Position numbers and translations under genes: made by a program
The notes under the pieces: model-generated
Told to the model about the DNA's origin: nothing
What the model saw: only the letters and a program-made list of their open reading frames with translations
The model's database searches: none
Assembly (NCBI GenBank): GCA_022316685.1
Contig: JAKJHU010001542.1
Location: 1-64,000, forward strand
Origin: Progne subis subis
Lineage: Eukaryota > Chordata > Aves > Passeriformes > Hirundinidae
Direction: 5' to 3'
Length of the DNA stretch: 64,000 bases
Shown here: positions 1 to 10,349 of the stretch, piece by piece
How positions within the stretch are numbered: position 1 is the first letter of the stretch
Layout of the letters: each line of letters begins with the position of its first letter

Positions 1-302
1 GTCACGTCCACTACAGGTCCCAATCTGCATCATCTCACTCTGGATGTTCCTGATCCATTCGGTCCCGGTCTGTGCAGGCCCAGTCTGTAGGATCCCAGTC
101 CATGTGATCCCAGTCTGTGGGAGCCCGGTCTGTCTGCTCCTGCATGGCACATACTCCAAGACTCTGGAACTCCAGTTCCCAGCAAGGAAAAGCTGTTCCA
201 GCCCTTGAAAGCAAAGCTCTGAATAAGGGGGCAAAAGCAGAGTGCAGCAAGATCCTACAGTGACGTTTCACTGCCAGTCTCCAGAACTTCATCCATGCTT
301 GT
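1..302. repeat. Outer LTR flank with degenerate 15-bp repeats
   Basis: This is the inverted counterpart of 23,026-23,330. The first 130 bp consist of diverged 15-bp monomers of the type CCCAGTCTGTACAAT; the rest is unique sequence directly abutting the LTR. Open frames here (for example 35-292 minus, with DW-rich translation) come from the 15-bp period. I do not consider them coding. Confidence 0.6.
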
Positions 303-917
303 TGTATCTCCTGGACTGGGAATTAAATCAGGGCAGGGTCATTGGTGGGAGCTGTCCTGGGTCGAGGGAGACACTGAGAGACAAACAGAGCAGGCAGAGA
401 GAGGCACGAGAGAAAGGAGAACACAAAAACACTGAGAGGAATGACAAGATTTGTCTTTACAAACAAGCCCTGGGTCTGCTGGTAGATCAAACTAGCACTG
501 AGAGAGAGAGAAACAATGGGAAGGATTCTACTGATTGATGAATGGAAAAGAAGATACTTGCCTTTACAAACAAACCATAGGTTTGTAATGAAATTGAATA
601 TTGAAAGATGAAAGCAACAATGGGGAAAAACCATAAATCCTACAAAAATTAAAAATTAGGGGGGTTATACATTAAAAGGGGAATCTTAGGCATTTGGGAA
701 GTCTGTACCTCTCAAGTACCTCAGCCAATGGGGAAAAGAGAGGGAAATGCAGACAGGAAATTATTAGGATAAAAAAGGAGGCTGCGTCCTCCGAAAACTG
801 AGAGACCCCAGGGGAAATGCCCCATGGCCTCTCCCTTTATTCAAATAAAGTAAAAGGACTCCTCTGTCTCCTTTTTGGACATAAACCTCTGGTGTGCGTG
901 GATTAATTTTCCTAACA
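303..917 (+). mobile_element. Solo LTR, same family as ERV-1
   Basis: The element runs from TGTATCTCC to CCTAACA and is about 615 bp. It matches the ERV-1 5' LTR (22,409-23,025) in inverted orientation over its whole length. It contains an AATAAA polyadenylation signal near 845, followed by CTCCTCTGTCTCC and the conserved GGATTAATTTTCCTAACA end. No internal retroviral sequence follows; the flank at 918 is unique. No obvious target-site duplication is seen. The upstream flank matches that of ERV-1, so both probably descend from one insertion copied by segmental duplication, with LTR-LTR recombination in this copy. Confidence 0.8.
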
Positions 918-1457
918 CAATCAGCTGAGAAGGTGGCACTCTGAAAACAGATCTGACACTGACTGAAAATGAATGGGACAGAAATCAATAACCCTGAATG
1001 TTGATTGACTATCAAATACATCCCACTCACCCAGCCCCACACAATCCTGATCCCATGTTCCAAATTTGGAACCCACATCTCCCAATCTCCTTCAGCCTCA
1101 TCTCACCCTGGAAGCCGTGGAATCGAGTAAGTTGGCATGGGATTGAGTTTTTCTGAGGTAGGAACAAGCCATTTGGGGTGGGATTGAACCCTGTCAGTTA
1201 AATGTGAGTTGTTCTCAGTGGGATTGGAGTGGTTTTGAGGTGACAGACCAATTCTCTTGGCTTCTGGAGTGCAAAGAGAGGTAGAAGACAAAACAATTAG
1301 AGCCAAAAAAAGGATAAGCATCCAGGTGTCTTCCCAACATGGACCACAGGGAATGTGGGTCACCAGGGCTCTGTCCAACATGGACCTCCAGTGGGGGAAT
1401 GGAGTTGGAGCAGTGCACGAAGCTCTTCCTGCACTCAGGGCACTCACACAGCTTCCC
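918..1457. other. Non-coding, 3' side of zinc-finger pseudogene
   Basis: About 540 bp of unique sequence lie between the solo LTR and the last zinc finger, probably the 3' UTR or downstream flank of the zinc-finger gene on the minus strand. No gene is recognised here. The matching stretch is missing from the right arm, where ERV-1 joins directly to the finger exon. Confidence 0.5.
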
Positions 1458-3013
1458 TTACTGGTGCCTCAGTTGGTGTCTGGTCATGTGAGACCTCCGT
1501 GAAAAGCTCTTCCCACACTGGGGACACTCGTGGGGCCTCCCCCAGTGTGGATGCGCCGGTGTCTGAGAGGTGGAGTTCCGCGTGAAGCCCTTCCCACAGT
1601 CAGGACAGCGGAAGGGCCTCTCCTCTGTGTGAATCCGCTGGTGCAGGAGGAGATCGGAGCTCGTGCGGAACCTCTTGCTGCATTTATCACACTCATAAGG
1701 CTCTCCCCAGTGTGGGTCCTCTGGTGGTGAATCAGGTTGATGCTCCGTATGAAGCTCATCCCACATACATCACACTCGTGGGGCCTCTCCGGTGTGGATG
1801 CGCCTGTGGCTGGTGAGGTTGGAGTTGTGCTTGAAGCTCTTCCCACAGTCGGGGCAGCGGAAGGGCCTCTCCTCTATGTGTGTCTGCTGATGTTCAAGGA
1901 GATGGGAGCTGGTCAGAAACCCTTCTCACACTCGGAACACTTGTAGGGCCTCTCCCTAGTGTGGATCCTTTGTGTATGGTCAGGTAACTACGGTGCCTGA
2001 AGCACTTCCCCATTCCCCACACTTGTATGGCCATTCCCCAGTGTGGATCTTCTGGTGCTTGGTTAGGGTGGAGCTCTGCCTGAACCTCTTCCCACATTCC
2101 CCACACTCATGGGCCTCTCCCCTGTGTGGATCCTCTGGTGATAGATCAGTTGGAGCTCTCCTGAAGCTCCCACATTCCCCACACTCATGGGGCCTCTCCC
2201 CTGTGTGGATCCTCTGGTGGAGATCAGGCTGGAGCTCTTCCTGAACCTCTTCCCACATTCCCACACTCGTAGGGCCTCTCCCCTGTGTGGATCCTCTGGT
2301 GTATCAGGCTGGAGCTGTCCTGAAGCTCTTCCCACATTCCCCACACTCGTAGGGCCGTTCGTCTGTGTGAATCCTCTGGTGGCGAAGCAGGTGGCTCCGC
2401 CAGCTGAAGCTCTTTGCACACCCAAAGCACTTGTGGGGCTTCTCCCCATCATGAAGCTGCTCATGGACCACCAGGTCTGAGCTCTGGCTCCATCTCTGGC
2501 CGCCTTCCTGGCACAGGGTGGCTCTTTCCTCCTCAGATCCTCGTGATCTGCTTTTGCAGTCTCTTTTCACGAGGGATCGCCAGGACTTTTCCTCCCCGTT
2601 GGATTCCTGCCCCGTGGAGCCGCTCAAAACGGCCTCTTCCACGAGGATCTGCCGTGGGGATTTGTCCTCCCTGGTCTCCATGCTCAGCTCCTTGTCTGGG
2701 GGAGGAAGGACAAGGAGAGGATGGGATTTGCCTCCGTGCCAGAAGGAAGGGGAAGGAGATCCCCTCAGTGCGTCCCCGGCAGGACGGCGTCGGCTGCGGG
2801 GTTGTCCTGCAGCCGGGGCCATGCTGGGCTGGGAGATGGAGCAGGAGAGAGGGGGAAAGGGGCACTGACTTCCTCCTCACCTGCCTGGCTGTCCTGGGGC
2901 ACCTTCCTCTTCCTCACAGCCTCCTCCTCCATCCTGCGAAGGTTTGGGAATTGGAAATCCTGTCTGGGGGAGAACAAGGGATGAGCACGTTGAGTTTCTC
3001 TGCCCAAGTCCAT
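1458..3013 (-). pseudogene. C2H2 zinc-finger gene, left copy, frameshifted
   Basis: An upstream exon (about 2,881-2,964, possibly to an ATG at 3,013) encodes an [17 protein letters not shown] leader and ends at a GTGAGG donor. The last exon starts at 2,695 after a CCCCCAG acceptor. It encodes [11 protein letters not shown], a linker, then a run of about a dozen C2H2 fingers with [18 protein letters not shown] linkers, ending near 1,458. The family binds DNA in the nucleus; this copy's target is unknown. The frame is intact through the first two fingers (to about 2,340) and is then broken by repeated one-base losses, mostly in C or G runs, so finger fragments alternate among all three frames. 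It is either a pseudogene or a real gene with many base-call errors. Confidence 0.75.
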
Positions 3014-3059
3014 CTCTAGAAGTCACCGGGCATCTGGGGTCCATAAAAAACAGGCACTG

Positions 3060-3330
3060 GGAGTGAGTGGATCTACACTGGGGCAACTGGGAGTGACTGG
3101 GAACATGATGAGAGGGACTGGGACTATTCCAGGGGCACCTGGGATCACACTGGAAGGAACTGGGAACAACTGGAACTAATGCTGCAGGAAACAGATCATA
3201 CTGGGATCACAGTGGGAACAGCTGCACCCATGCTGGGGAGAACTGGGATCACACTGAGGGTGATGGGAATCATACTGGGATTGACTGGGAGTGGCTGTGA
3301 GCAACTGGAATCATGCTGAGTGTGGAGTCC
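3060..3330. repeat. ACTGGGATCA-type minisatellite
   Basis: These are degenerate tandem units built on ACTGGGA plus a variable spacer (GTGACTGGGA, ATCATACTGGGA), roughly 10-15 bp per monomer. The same family is found inverted at 14,020-15,260 and again at 8,440-9,470, 24,060-24,430 and 28,340-29,540. It has no coding potential. Confidence 0.8.
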
Positions 3331-3890
3331 CTGCAGCCCCTTGCCATAATACCTAGGGCCTGGCCTTGGCAGGACACATCATAGAGTCACCTGCCCAGCC
3401 TGAGACAGAGAACTTCCCAATGGGGCTCTGGACACGATGGTTTGCCTCAGTTTCTCCCCTCCCTGATTCCCCTGGCCCTTTGGTTTCTCCTTTCCTCTCT
3501 GTGTCTCCATTGGTTTGGGGTTCCCGGGGACTGGCCCCTTTTCCCTAGAGGACACTGACCTTTCCTGCCCTTTGCTCTGCCCCCGTGCCTCAAGGTCTTG
3601 GGCTGCTGAAGCTCACACTTGAGCTGCAGACCGGCACACGTGCTCCCCTTTCCAATCTGGATTCCCCTTGGGCTTCTGGAAATAAACCTGGCTGGAACTG
3701 ATCCAGGCCAAGGCCTTCTGGCCTCTCCTTGCTGAGCTGCCCACGTGGCGTGTGTGCATGTGTGAGCTTGACTGCTTCGCCTGAGCTTCCCCAAGCGGCC
3801 TTTCCACCGCAGAGGCTTATCGGCTCTGGGCTTCAGCTCCACTCCCAAAAACCACAACGCAACACGCTTTGGCCCAAAATTACCCAAATG
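3331..3890. other. Unique block shared by both arms
   Basis: This non-repetitive segment matches 13,460-14,020 in inverted orientation with few differences. Open frames such as 3,447-3,887 minus are not conserved past an indel between the copies, which argues against coding. No gene is recognised. It lies between the zinc-finger gene and a hexamer array. Confidence 0.5.
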
Positions 3891-3894
3891 GGCC

Positions 3895-4370
3895 TAAAAT
3901 CTCCAGCACCTGGACTGAGACCCACACCAAGATCAGCACCAGAACCGGCACCAGCACCAAGACTCAGACCGACACCGAATCCGAGACCGGCACCGACAGC
4001 GGCGCTGCTCTGGGACGGGCACCGAGACCAAGACTGGGACCAGAACCGACACCAGAACTGAGAGCGGCACCGCTGCAGCACCGGGACCAGGACCGGAACC
4101 AGTACACCGGAACTGAGACCGGCGCCACAGAGGCACCGGCACCGGGACTGACACCAAGACCGTAACTGACACCACAACTGGCACTGGCACCAAGACTGAG
4201 ACCAAGACCGGCACCGGAACCAGCACCGAGACTGGCACCGCTCCGGGACTGGGACCCAGACTGAGACTGGCACTGGGAGCACTCCGGGACCAAGACTGAC
4301 ACCGCTACCGGCACTGGGACCTGGACTGCGCTGAGATCAACACTGAGACCGGGACTGAAGACAGCAAAGA
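3895..4370. repeat. Hexamer-phased ACCGGC/ACCGAG array
   Basis: Degenerate hexamers (ACCGAG, ACCGGC, ACCAGC, ACTGAG) run head to tail with little interruption. The six-base phase and lack of stop triplets keep several frames open on both strands and give Ser/Val/Pro/Gly-rich or Asp/Arg/Thr-rich translations. It is the inverted mate of 12,980-13,440. Confidence 0.8.
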
Positions 4371-5068
4371 AGGGCTCAAAAGTCACCAAAAACACCCCTC
4401 AAGAGACCAAAAAGTGGCAGAAAATGGCCCCAAAATGATCAAAAACTGACTAGAAATGTACCCAAAATTACAGAAAACTGCTCAAAATGACACATGGCCC
4501 AAAAAATGACTAACACTCCCCTTAAATGTACCCAAAATGAGACAAAATTGCCCCAAATTACCCAATGTGACAGAAAACACCACAAAAATGGCCAAAAATG
4601 GCCCAAAAGTGACCAAAAATGACTCAGAAGTGACAGGAAATACCCCAAAATGCTGCAGGATGGAGGAGCGCCTGGAGGAACACAGAATTCCAAAAATGAA
4701 AAAAAATTGTCCAAAATTGCATCAAAAAAGCAAAATTGAAAATTAAAAATGGAAAGAGAATTAAAAGGGCTAAAGAAAAGAAAACTTTGAAAATTCTTCC
4801 AAAAAGCCAATAATATTCCCCAAATTTCCAAAAATGCACTAAACCAAACAAAAAACATCCAGAGAATGAAGAAAAAACAAAAACAAAAAACAACAACAAC
4901 AACAACCTAAAAAACCCACGACACACACACAAAAACCACCCAAATAACCATCAAATACCAAACCAAAAACCCTTGAAATGCCCAGAAATATATTAAAAAC
5001 CTCCCCAAAAATCCCTAATTTCGCCCGGAATTCCAAAAATCCCTGAAAATTCCCAGAGTTTCCTACAC
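4371..5068. other. A-rich intron-like sequence 3' of the RAB4B-like exon
   Basis: The sequence consists of AAAATGGCCAAAA / CCCAAAATG-type degenerate repeats, then A-rich sequence with a short CAA run (4,887-4,905) and CACA. It matches 12,341-12,980 inverted. Given the exon at 5,069-5,147 on the minus strand, this is the position of the following intron. No downstream RAB4B exon is recognised. Confidence 0.5.
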
Positions 5069-5147
5069 TTGCTCTTGATGAAGGGCTGCAGCAGGTAGGA
5101 TTTGCCGGTGGTGGTACTGCCAATCACCAGGAACTTGAAGAGGAAAT
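5069..5147 (-). pseudogene. RAB4B: RAB4B-like exon 2 (P-loop exon), left copy
   Basis: A 79-nt exon sits between a TTTTCCAG acceptor and a GTGTAGG donor. Entered in the phase left by the exon 1 remnant (TAC G|AT), it reads DFLFKFLVIGSTTTGKSYLL and onward. This is the N-terminal beta strand plus the GxxxxGKS phosphate-binding loop of Rab4-type GTPases. The exon is fully open and the P-loop glycine and GKS are kept, although the usual AG of the loop has become TT. No later Rab exons (switch I/II) were found, so this is a 5' gene fragment and not a working gene. Confidence 0.75.
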
Positions 5148-5980
5148 CTGGAAAAAAAATCCCACATTTGGACCCAAATTGCCAACATTTCCTACATTTG
5201 GAACTAAAACTCCCCAAATTTCCCATGTTTGGATTCAAAATTCCCCCAAAATCCTCCCTAGAGATCTCAAAATTCCCACACTTGGATCTGAAATTCCCCT
5301 AATTCCTGCATTTGCCTCAAAATTCAAAAAATTCCCAATAGAAAACCCAAAATTACCCCATTTGGGCCCCAAAAATTACCCATGCAGAGCCCAAAATTCA
5401 AAAAAAATCCCTTGAAGGATCCCAAAACTTCCCTGTAGAGATGCTGAAACCTCCCAGACACTCCTAGACCCTTTCTTGGCTGCCCCAAACCCCTATAGAG
5501 CCCCTAGACACCCCGAGACCACCCCAAACCCCAAGAGACTCCCAGAGCCCCTAGAGACCCCCCCAAATCCCCCCAAGAGACTCCCAGGCCCCCCCGGACC
5601 CTCTATAGATCCCCATAGATCCCCTATAGCTCCCTCAGACCCTCTCTGGAGACCCCTAGACCCCCCCAAATCCCCCACAGGGACCCACAGACCCCCAGAC
5701 CTCCCCGGAACCCATAGAGGCTCCCCCAGACCCCTATAGATCCCCAACAGACCCTCAAACAAACGAAGCCCCTAAAGAGACCCCCCGAGCCCCTTTACGG
5801 ACTCCTCTGGACCCTCTAGAGACCCCCCCAAGACGCCTAGAGAGACCCTATAGGCCCCCACAATCCCCCTTAGGGACCCCCAGACCGCGCTAAATCCTCT
5901 AGAGACCCCCAATCCCCTAGGGATACCCCCAGGTCCACTCAGACCCCTCAGGATCCCCGAGAGATCCCCCATTGCCCCAC
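5148..5980. repeat. Intron 1-like region with CTAGAGACCCCC minisatellite
   Basis: At 5,150-5,450 there are AAATTCCCAAATTT-type diverged repeats. From 5,470 to 5,960 there is a minisatellite of 11-13-bp units around CCCCTAGAGACCCC / CCCTATAGA. The same order is seen inverted at 11,400-12,260. It occupies the place of RAB4B intron 1 between the exon 1 remnant and exon 2. Confidence 0.7.
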
Positions 5981-6270
5981 CGTAGGTCTCACACACGCGG
6001 GAGCCCCGTCGGGGACCAGGAGCAAAGATGGCGGCACTCCGGGGAAGCAACTTCCGAGCAGTCTGCGCATGCGCCGGAGACAACGCGCCAGCAGATAGGC
6101 GGGGCTCAATGGAGAAGAGAGCTGCGGCCAATGAAAGCGCAGGGAAGGAATGAAATGAGGCGGGCTCAGGGAAAGCGCAGGGCCCGGCAGGGGAAAGGGG
6201 CGGGGCCAAGGAAAGGGCGGGAACGAGGAGGAGAGGGGGCGTGGCCAAGGGGACGCGCCCTCCTCCAAGG
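5981..6270 (-). promoter_or_regulatory. CpG-type promoter and exon 1 remnant of RAB4B-like gene, left
   Basis: Read on the minus strand, the order is a GC box (GGGGCGGGGC complement, 6,197-6,206), a CCAAT-box complement (6,128-6,133), a palindromic NRF1-type site (GCGCATGCGC, 6,065-6,074), a YY1-type GCCGCCATCTTT (about 6,024-6,035), then an exon ending GAGACCTACG at a GTGGGG donor (5,981/5,980). There is no TATA box, as expected for a housekeeping promoter. The exon end joins in phase with exon 2 to give ETYDFLF, which supports RAB4B. The expected ATG is replaced by GTG, so a normal start is missing. Confidence 0.65.
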
Positions 6271-6299
6271 GCTCGCTTTGCCCTAAAATCACCCAAAAG

Positions 6300-6840
6300 G
6301 GTCTGAAATCTCCGGCACCGAGACCGAGATCAGCACCAGAACCGACACTAGCACCAAGACCGAGACCCACACCGGAACCGAGACCGGCTCCGCTCTGGGA
6401 CCGAGACCGAGACCAAACCCGGCACCAGAAGCGGTGCAGGGACCAAGAGTGACACCAAGAGCGACACTGGGACCGGCACCGGGAATGCTTTGGAACCGGC
6501 ACCGGCGGCGGGAGCGCTCCAGGACTGCTCCAGGACTGCGGCCAGAACCGAGACCGGGAGCACCCAGGACTGAGACCAAGAGCGGCACCAGAAACCAGCA
6601 CCGAGACTGGAACTGCTCCGGCACCGAGACTGAGATTGGCACTGGGAGCACTCCGGGACCAAGACCGGCACCGGCTCCGGTACTGGGAACGCTCCGAGAC
6701 AGAGTCCGAGACCGAGATCGAGACCAGGAGTGGAACGGGAACCGGCACCGGCACCAAGAATGGCACCGCTCCGGGATCGAGATCGACACCGGGACCGGAA
6801 TCAGCACCGGGAGCGCTCCGGGACTGAGACTTGAGACTGG
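6300..6840. repeat. Hexamer-phased ACCGAG/ACCGGC array
   Basis: Same hexamer family as 3,895-4,370, upstream of the CpG promoter. It is the inverted mate of about 10,520-11,065, and part of it reappears at 31,060-31,147 next to ERV-2. Long open frames on both strands (for example 5,948-7,165 minus) come from the hexamer phase and are not genes. Confidence 0.75.
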
Positions 6841-7160
6841 AGGACGGGGATCGGACCCCGAATCGCTCCGGGATTGGCTCCAGGATCGCTCCGGGACCGC
6901 CGCGTTCGCTGGGCAGTTTTGGCCGCACACCCGGGCGGGACTGGGAGGGAGCCCTGGGCCGGGCGGGACCGCCTCGGTTCGCGTCGTTCCGGTGCAGCCA
7001 TCCCGCTCCATATGATCCCAGTTTGTATGATCCCAGTCTCTGTGGTTCTGATCCATGCGCTGCCAGCCTGTGAAATCCCAGTCCGTGTGATCCCAGTGTG
7101 TACAATCCCAGCCTACAAGGTGCCAGTCCGCATGATCCCAGTCTGTCTGGTCCTGCATGG
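6841..7160. repeat. GC-rich block and 15-bp ATCCCAGTCTGTATG array
   Basis: A unique GC-rich stretch (6,841-7,000) is followed by 15-bp monomers of the type TGATCCCAGTCTGTA (7,005-7,160). The block recurs inverted at 10,292-10,510 (partial) and 30,716-31,040. The inner edge of the large inverted repeat falls within the 15-bp array at about 7,056. Confidence 0.65.
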
Positions 7161-7420
7161 CACACACTCCAGGGTGCCAGTCTCGGTGCCAGGCCCGGTT
7201 TCAGTCCCGGCCTCAGTCTCGGTCTCGGATCAGTGCCGGTCCCAGTGTCGGTACCACTGCCTGTCTTGGTCCCGGAGTGCTCTCAGTGCCAATCTCATTC
7301 TCGGTCCCAGTACCAGAGCGGTGCCAGTCTCGGATCCGGTGTTGGTCTGAGTCTCGGTGTTGGTGCCAGTTCTGGTGCTGATTATGGTCTCAATCTCGGT
7401 CTCAGTCTCAGTTATAGAGA
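7161..7420. repeat. Hexamer-phased array in the spacer
   Basis: Hexamers of the GTCTCG/GTGCCA/GTCCCG type. They match 30,450-30,715 in inverted orientation and are absent at the corresponding place in the right arm. Confidence 0.75.
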
Positions 7421-8210
7421 TTTTAGGCCAGTTTGGGTGATTTTAGGCAATTTTAGTATGGATTTTACGAACCATTGGATGATTTTTGGCCAAATCTGGT
7501 GGGTTTTAGAGGGGATTTTAGATAATTTTGTATTATTTAATCCCATTTGAGTGATTTTTGGCCAAATCTGGTGGGTTTTAGAGGGGATTTTAGATAATTT
7601 TGAATTATTTAATCCAATTTGAGTGATTTTAGGCCAAATCTGGTGGGGTTTAGTCCCATTTTGGTGATTTTTGGATAAGCAGGGCAGGTTTAGGGTGGAT
7701 TTTAGATCATTTTAGATAAATTGAGGCCTATTTACTTGGGGTTTAGACCCATTTGGGTCATTTTAGGCCAAATCTGGTGGGTTTTACAGTGGATATCACG
7801 TCCCTTTGGGTGATTTTAAGCTAAACCAGGTATTTTCAGGGTGGATTTTATGCTCTTGGGTGAGATTTAAGGGTGATTTGAGGGCATTTTTGCATGTCTT
7901 TTCAACCAGTTTGGGCAATTTTATGCCTCCTTGGTTGGATTTTAGACTCCTTTGTATGATTTTAACAGTATTTGGCTGATTTAAGGCCAAATCATGGATT
8001 TAGGGTGGATTTTAGGCCCCTCGTTATTGAAATCTAATTTGTCGTGATTGCAAGCCTCTTTGGGTGATTTGAAGCCAAATCTGGTTGGGTTTAGGGTGGA
8101 TTTTCGGTCCCTCTGGGCAATTTTTTAGACCCTTTTGTGTGGTCCTTAGCTATGAAAAATGCCTAAAACGGGCCATTTAGGACCGTGCGTCCCCTTGGCC
8201 GCACTTTTTT
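7421..8210. repeat. TTTTAGGCC minisatellite
   Basis: Diverged units of about 30 bp contain GATTTTAGGCCAAATCTGGTG or GGGTGATTTTAGGC. It is AT-rich, with no coding potential. The same family occurs in the opposite orientation at 27,870-28,330, 28,560-28,760 and 29,960-30,440. Confidence 0.75.
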
Positions 8211-8214
8211 CCCC

Positions 8215-8405
8215 TCAGAATTCCTGCCCTGTCCCTCACCCCGCCCCTTTCCCCTCACAGTTCCCGCCCTTTCCTTGACCCCGCCCCTTTCCCCTCACAG
8301 TTCCCGCCCTTTCCTTGACCCCGCCCCTTTCCCCTCACAGTTCCCGCCCTTTCCTTGACCCCGCCCCTTTCCCCACACAGTTCCCGCCCTTTCCTTGCCC
8401 GCCCT
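8215..8405. repeat. 40-bp GC-box tandem array, short copy
   Basis: About four nearly identical 40-bp units each contain CCCGCCCTTTCCTTG, CCCCGCCCC and TTTCCCCTCACAG. Each unit carries a GC box. It is the counterpart, with fewer units, of the nine-unit array at 29,575-29,930. The unit closely resembles the proximal part of the RAB4B-like promoter at 6,190-6,235. Confidence 0.85.
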
Positions 8406-8439
8406 CACCGTTCGGGGTTCAGAACGGGGCAGGAGGAGA

Positions 8440-9470
8440 TGGGGGAGGAAGAGTTGCCCCGAGCATAGTCCTAGTCACTGCCAGTATGATCCCAGTCTCT
8501 CCCAGCAGGGCCCCAGGCACTCCCACTTGCTCCCAGTGTCCCAGCATGGTCCCAGTTTCCCCCAGCACATAGCCAGTCTCTCCCAGTTTCATCCCAGTCA
8601 CCACCCCTATGGTCTCAGAAACTCCCAGTATATCCCAATGTTCCTGGACATTCTCATAGTCATTCCCAGGCACTCCCAGTTACCTCAATTTGGTTCACTT
8701 GCCCCCAGTTTTATCCAGTTGCTCCCAGTTCCTCCCCGTGTGTCCCCACTTGGCTGCCACCATGGGCCTGATATCTCCCAGTAACCCCCAGTCAGGGTCC
8801 ATTGACACCCACTCTAATCCCAGTATGATTGTAGTTACTCTCAATATGATGCCAGTCACTTGCAGCCTAATTCCAGTCACTCCCAGTCACTCGCAGTCTA
8901 ATGCCAGTGGCTCCCAGTGTGATCCCAGTTGCCCCATTTCAATGCCAGCATGACCCCAGTAGCCTCCAGTATAATCCCAGTTGCTCCTTAGCTCTCCCAG
9001 TATATCCCAGTCACAGCCAGCATGCTCCCAGTCACTCCCACCTCATCCCAGTTGGTCTCATCATGATTCCAGTTGCTCACAAAAACTTGTATTGAATCCC
9101 AGTATGATTCCCATCACCCTTAGTTTGATCCCAGTTCTCCCCAGCATGGACCCAGCTGTTCCCATGGTTATCCCGGTATGATCCCAGTTGCTCCAGCATA
9201 GTTCCACTTGTTCCCAGTTCCTGCCAGTATGATCCCAGTTTCCCCTGGAACAGTCCCAGTTCCTCTCAGCATGGTCCCAGTCATGCCCAGTTGCCCTCAG
9301 TGTAGATCCAGTCACTCCCAGTTTCCTGTAGCTTGGTCCCAGTCACTCCCAGCATTGTCCCCACTGTTCCCAGTGTTGTTCCAGTCCCCCCCCCCCCCAG
9401 TATGGTTCCAGACCCTCCCAGTATATCCCAGTTGCACTCAGCATGTTCATCATCTCTGAAGTGGGTGTAC
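8440..9470. repeat. CCCAGTATGATCCCAGT minisatellite
   Basis: About 1 kb of degenerate tandem units based on TCCCAGT plus variable 3-8-bp spacers. It ends in a C(9-10) run near 9,392 and a short unique tail. It matches 28,340-29,540 in inverted orientation. Confidence 0.8.
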
Positions 9471-10291
9471 ACCCACCCCACACCTTTTCACCTTTCTTTG
9501 TTGAACAATTAGAACAGGAACAAAATGTGTGCTTTGGAGCAAAAGGAATCAGGTGAACTTTAAACTGCCCATATGTTTTACCATCACTCAGGGTCTGCTG
9601 CTGCTGAAGGGCCTCTTTGTCACAGTGAGGGCTTGAAGAGCCTCTTCTGGATGAGGCTTTTCATGTTTATCTGAGAGGAAAGAAGGTTTAACTCCTGTTA
9701 GCCATATCAGTTAGTCCAAGTGACTTGCTTTTAGTTTTAGAAACTTGCTGTTGACTTTAAGAGGAGTTGGCATGAGTGAAATCTGAAAGGTGGCTGTTAG
9801 TAATTTTTCGCATGAAAATGCTTTGTTGAAATGCTGTAACTGAAATGGTAGGATTTTTGCAAGAGAAAAATAAATATCTTGGTGCTTGCCTTTTTCTTTG
9901 GAGGGTAAAAACAGCATGGAAATGATGATGAGTTTTATGCAGAAAAAATGTTCAAATTAAACCAAATTTTTGAATATCACATAGCATTATATTGTAACTT
10001 CAATGCACACCTGAAAAGAAGAGAGTTTACTACAGTTAGGACTAAACTGTTGAGAGTATTTAAAAACAGTATTAGAATGGATATTTGTTTTAATGGTAGC
10101 TATTTGTTGTGTCCGATTGTTGAAAGCATAATTTTGTGGTGAGTCCTTTCTGGGTTTTTTCTGCCTGTTGATCATCTGCATTCCCACAGGGCAGTGGGCT
10201 GTGGCAGCGTGGCTGGGAGGGACGCCCGCCGCTCCCCGCGGCCATCCTGCCCGTGCTCTGCTCTCCGGTCTGGATCACTCTGATCCCCTGG
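9471..10291. other. Unique AT-rich spacer core, no gene seen
   Basis: About 820 bp of non-repetitive sequence lie between the arms of the large inverted repeat. The open frames are short and show no recognisable domain. An AATAAA is present near 9,870, but nothing upstream of it looks like an exon. No counterpart was noticed elsewhere in the window. Confidence 0.5.
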
Positions 10292-10349
10292 AGTGCATGG
10301 ATCAGAACCACAGAGACTGGGATCATACAAACTGGGATCATATGGAGCG

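Larger units (their letters stand above)
1..7056. repeat. Left arm of large inverted repeat
   Basis: Read on the minus strand, this segment matches 10,292-16,005 and then 22,409-23,330 on the plus strand in the same order: 15-bp array, hexamer array, CpG promoter, RAB4B-like exon, hexamer array, unique block, minisatellite, zinc-finger gene, LTR and 15-bp flank. The arms are similar but not identical; substitutions and indels are scattered, for example in the zinc-finger acceptor and the P-loop exon. The inner end is near 7,056, where the two arms diverge just before a shared CATGGATCAGAACC stretch. Confidence 0.85.

Noticed and set aside
5948..7165. 405-codon frame on the minus strand, and its 457-codon mate at 10,168-11,541 plus
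   Set aside because: The frame runs through hexamer arrays and a CpG promoter with no domain. It is not conserved between arms, where indels change the frame.
8215..8405. CRISPR-like array (regular 40-bp units)
   Set aside because: No spacers between units: the whole 40 bp repeats, and the context is a bird genome.
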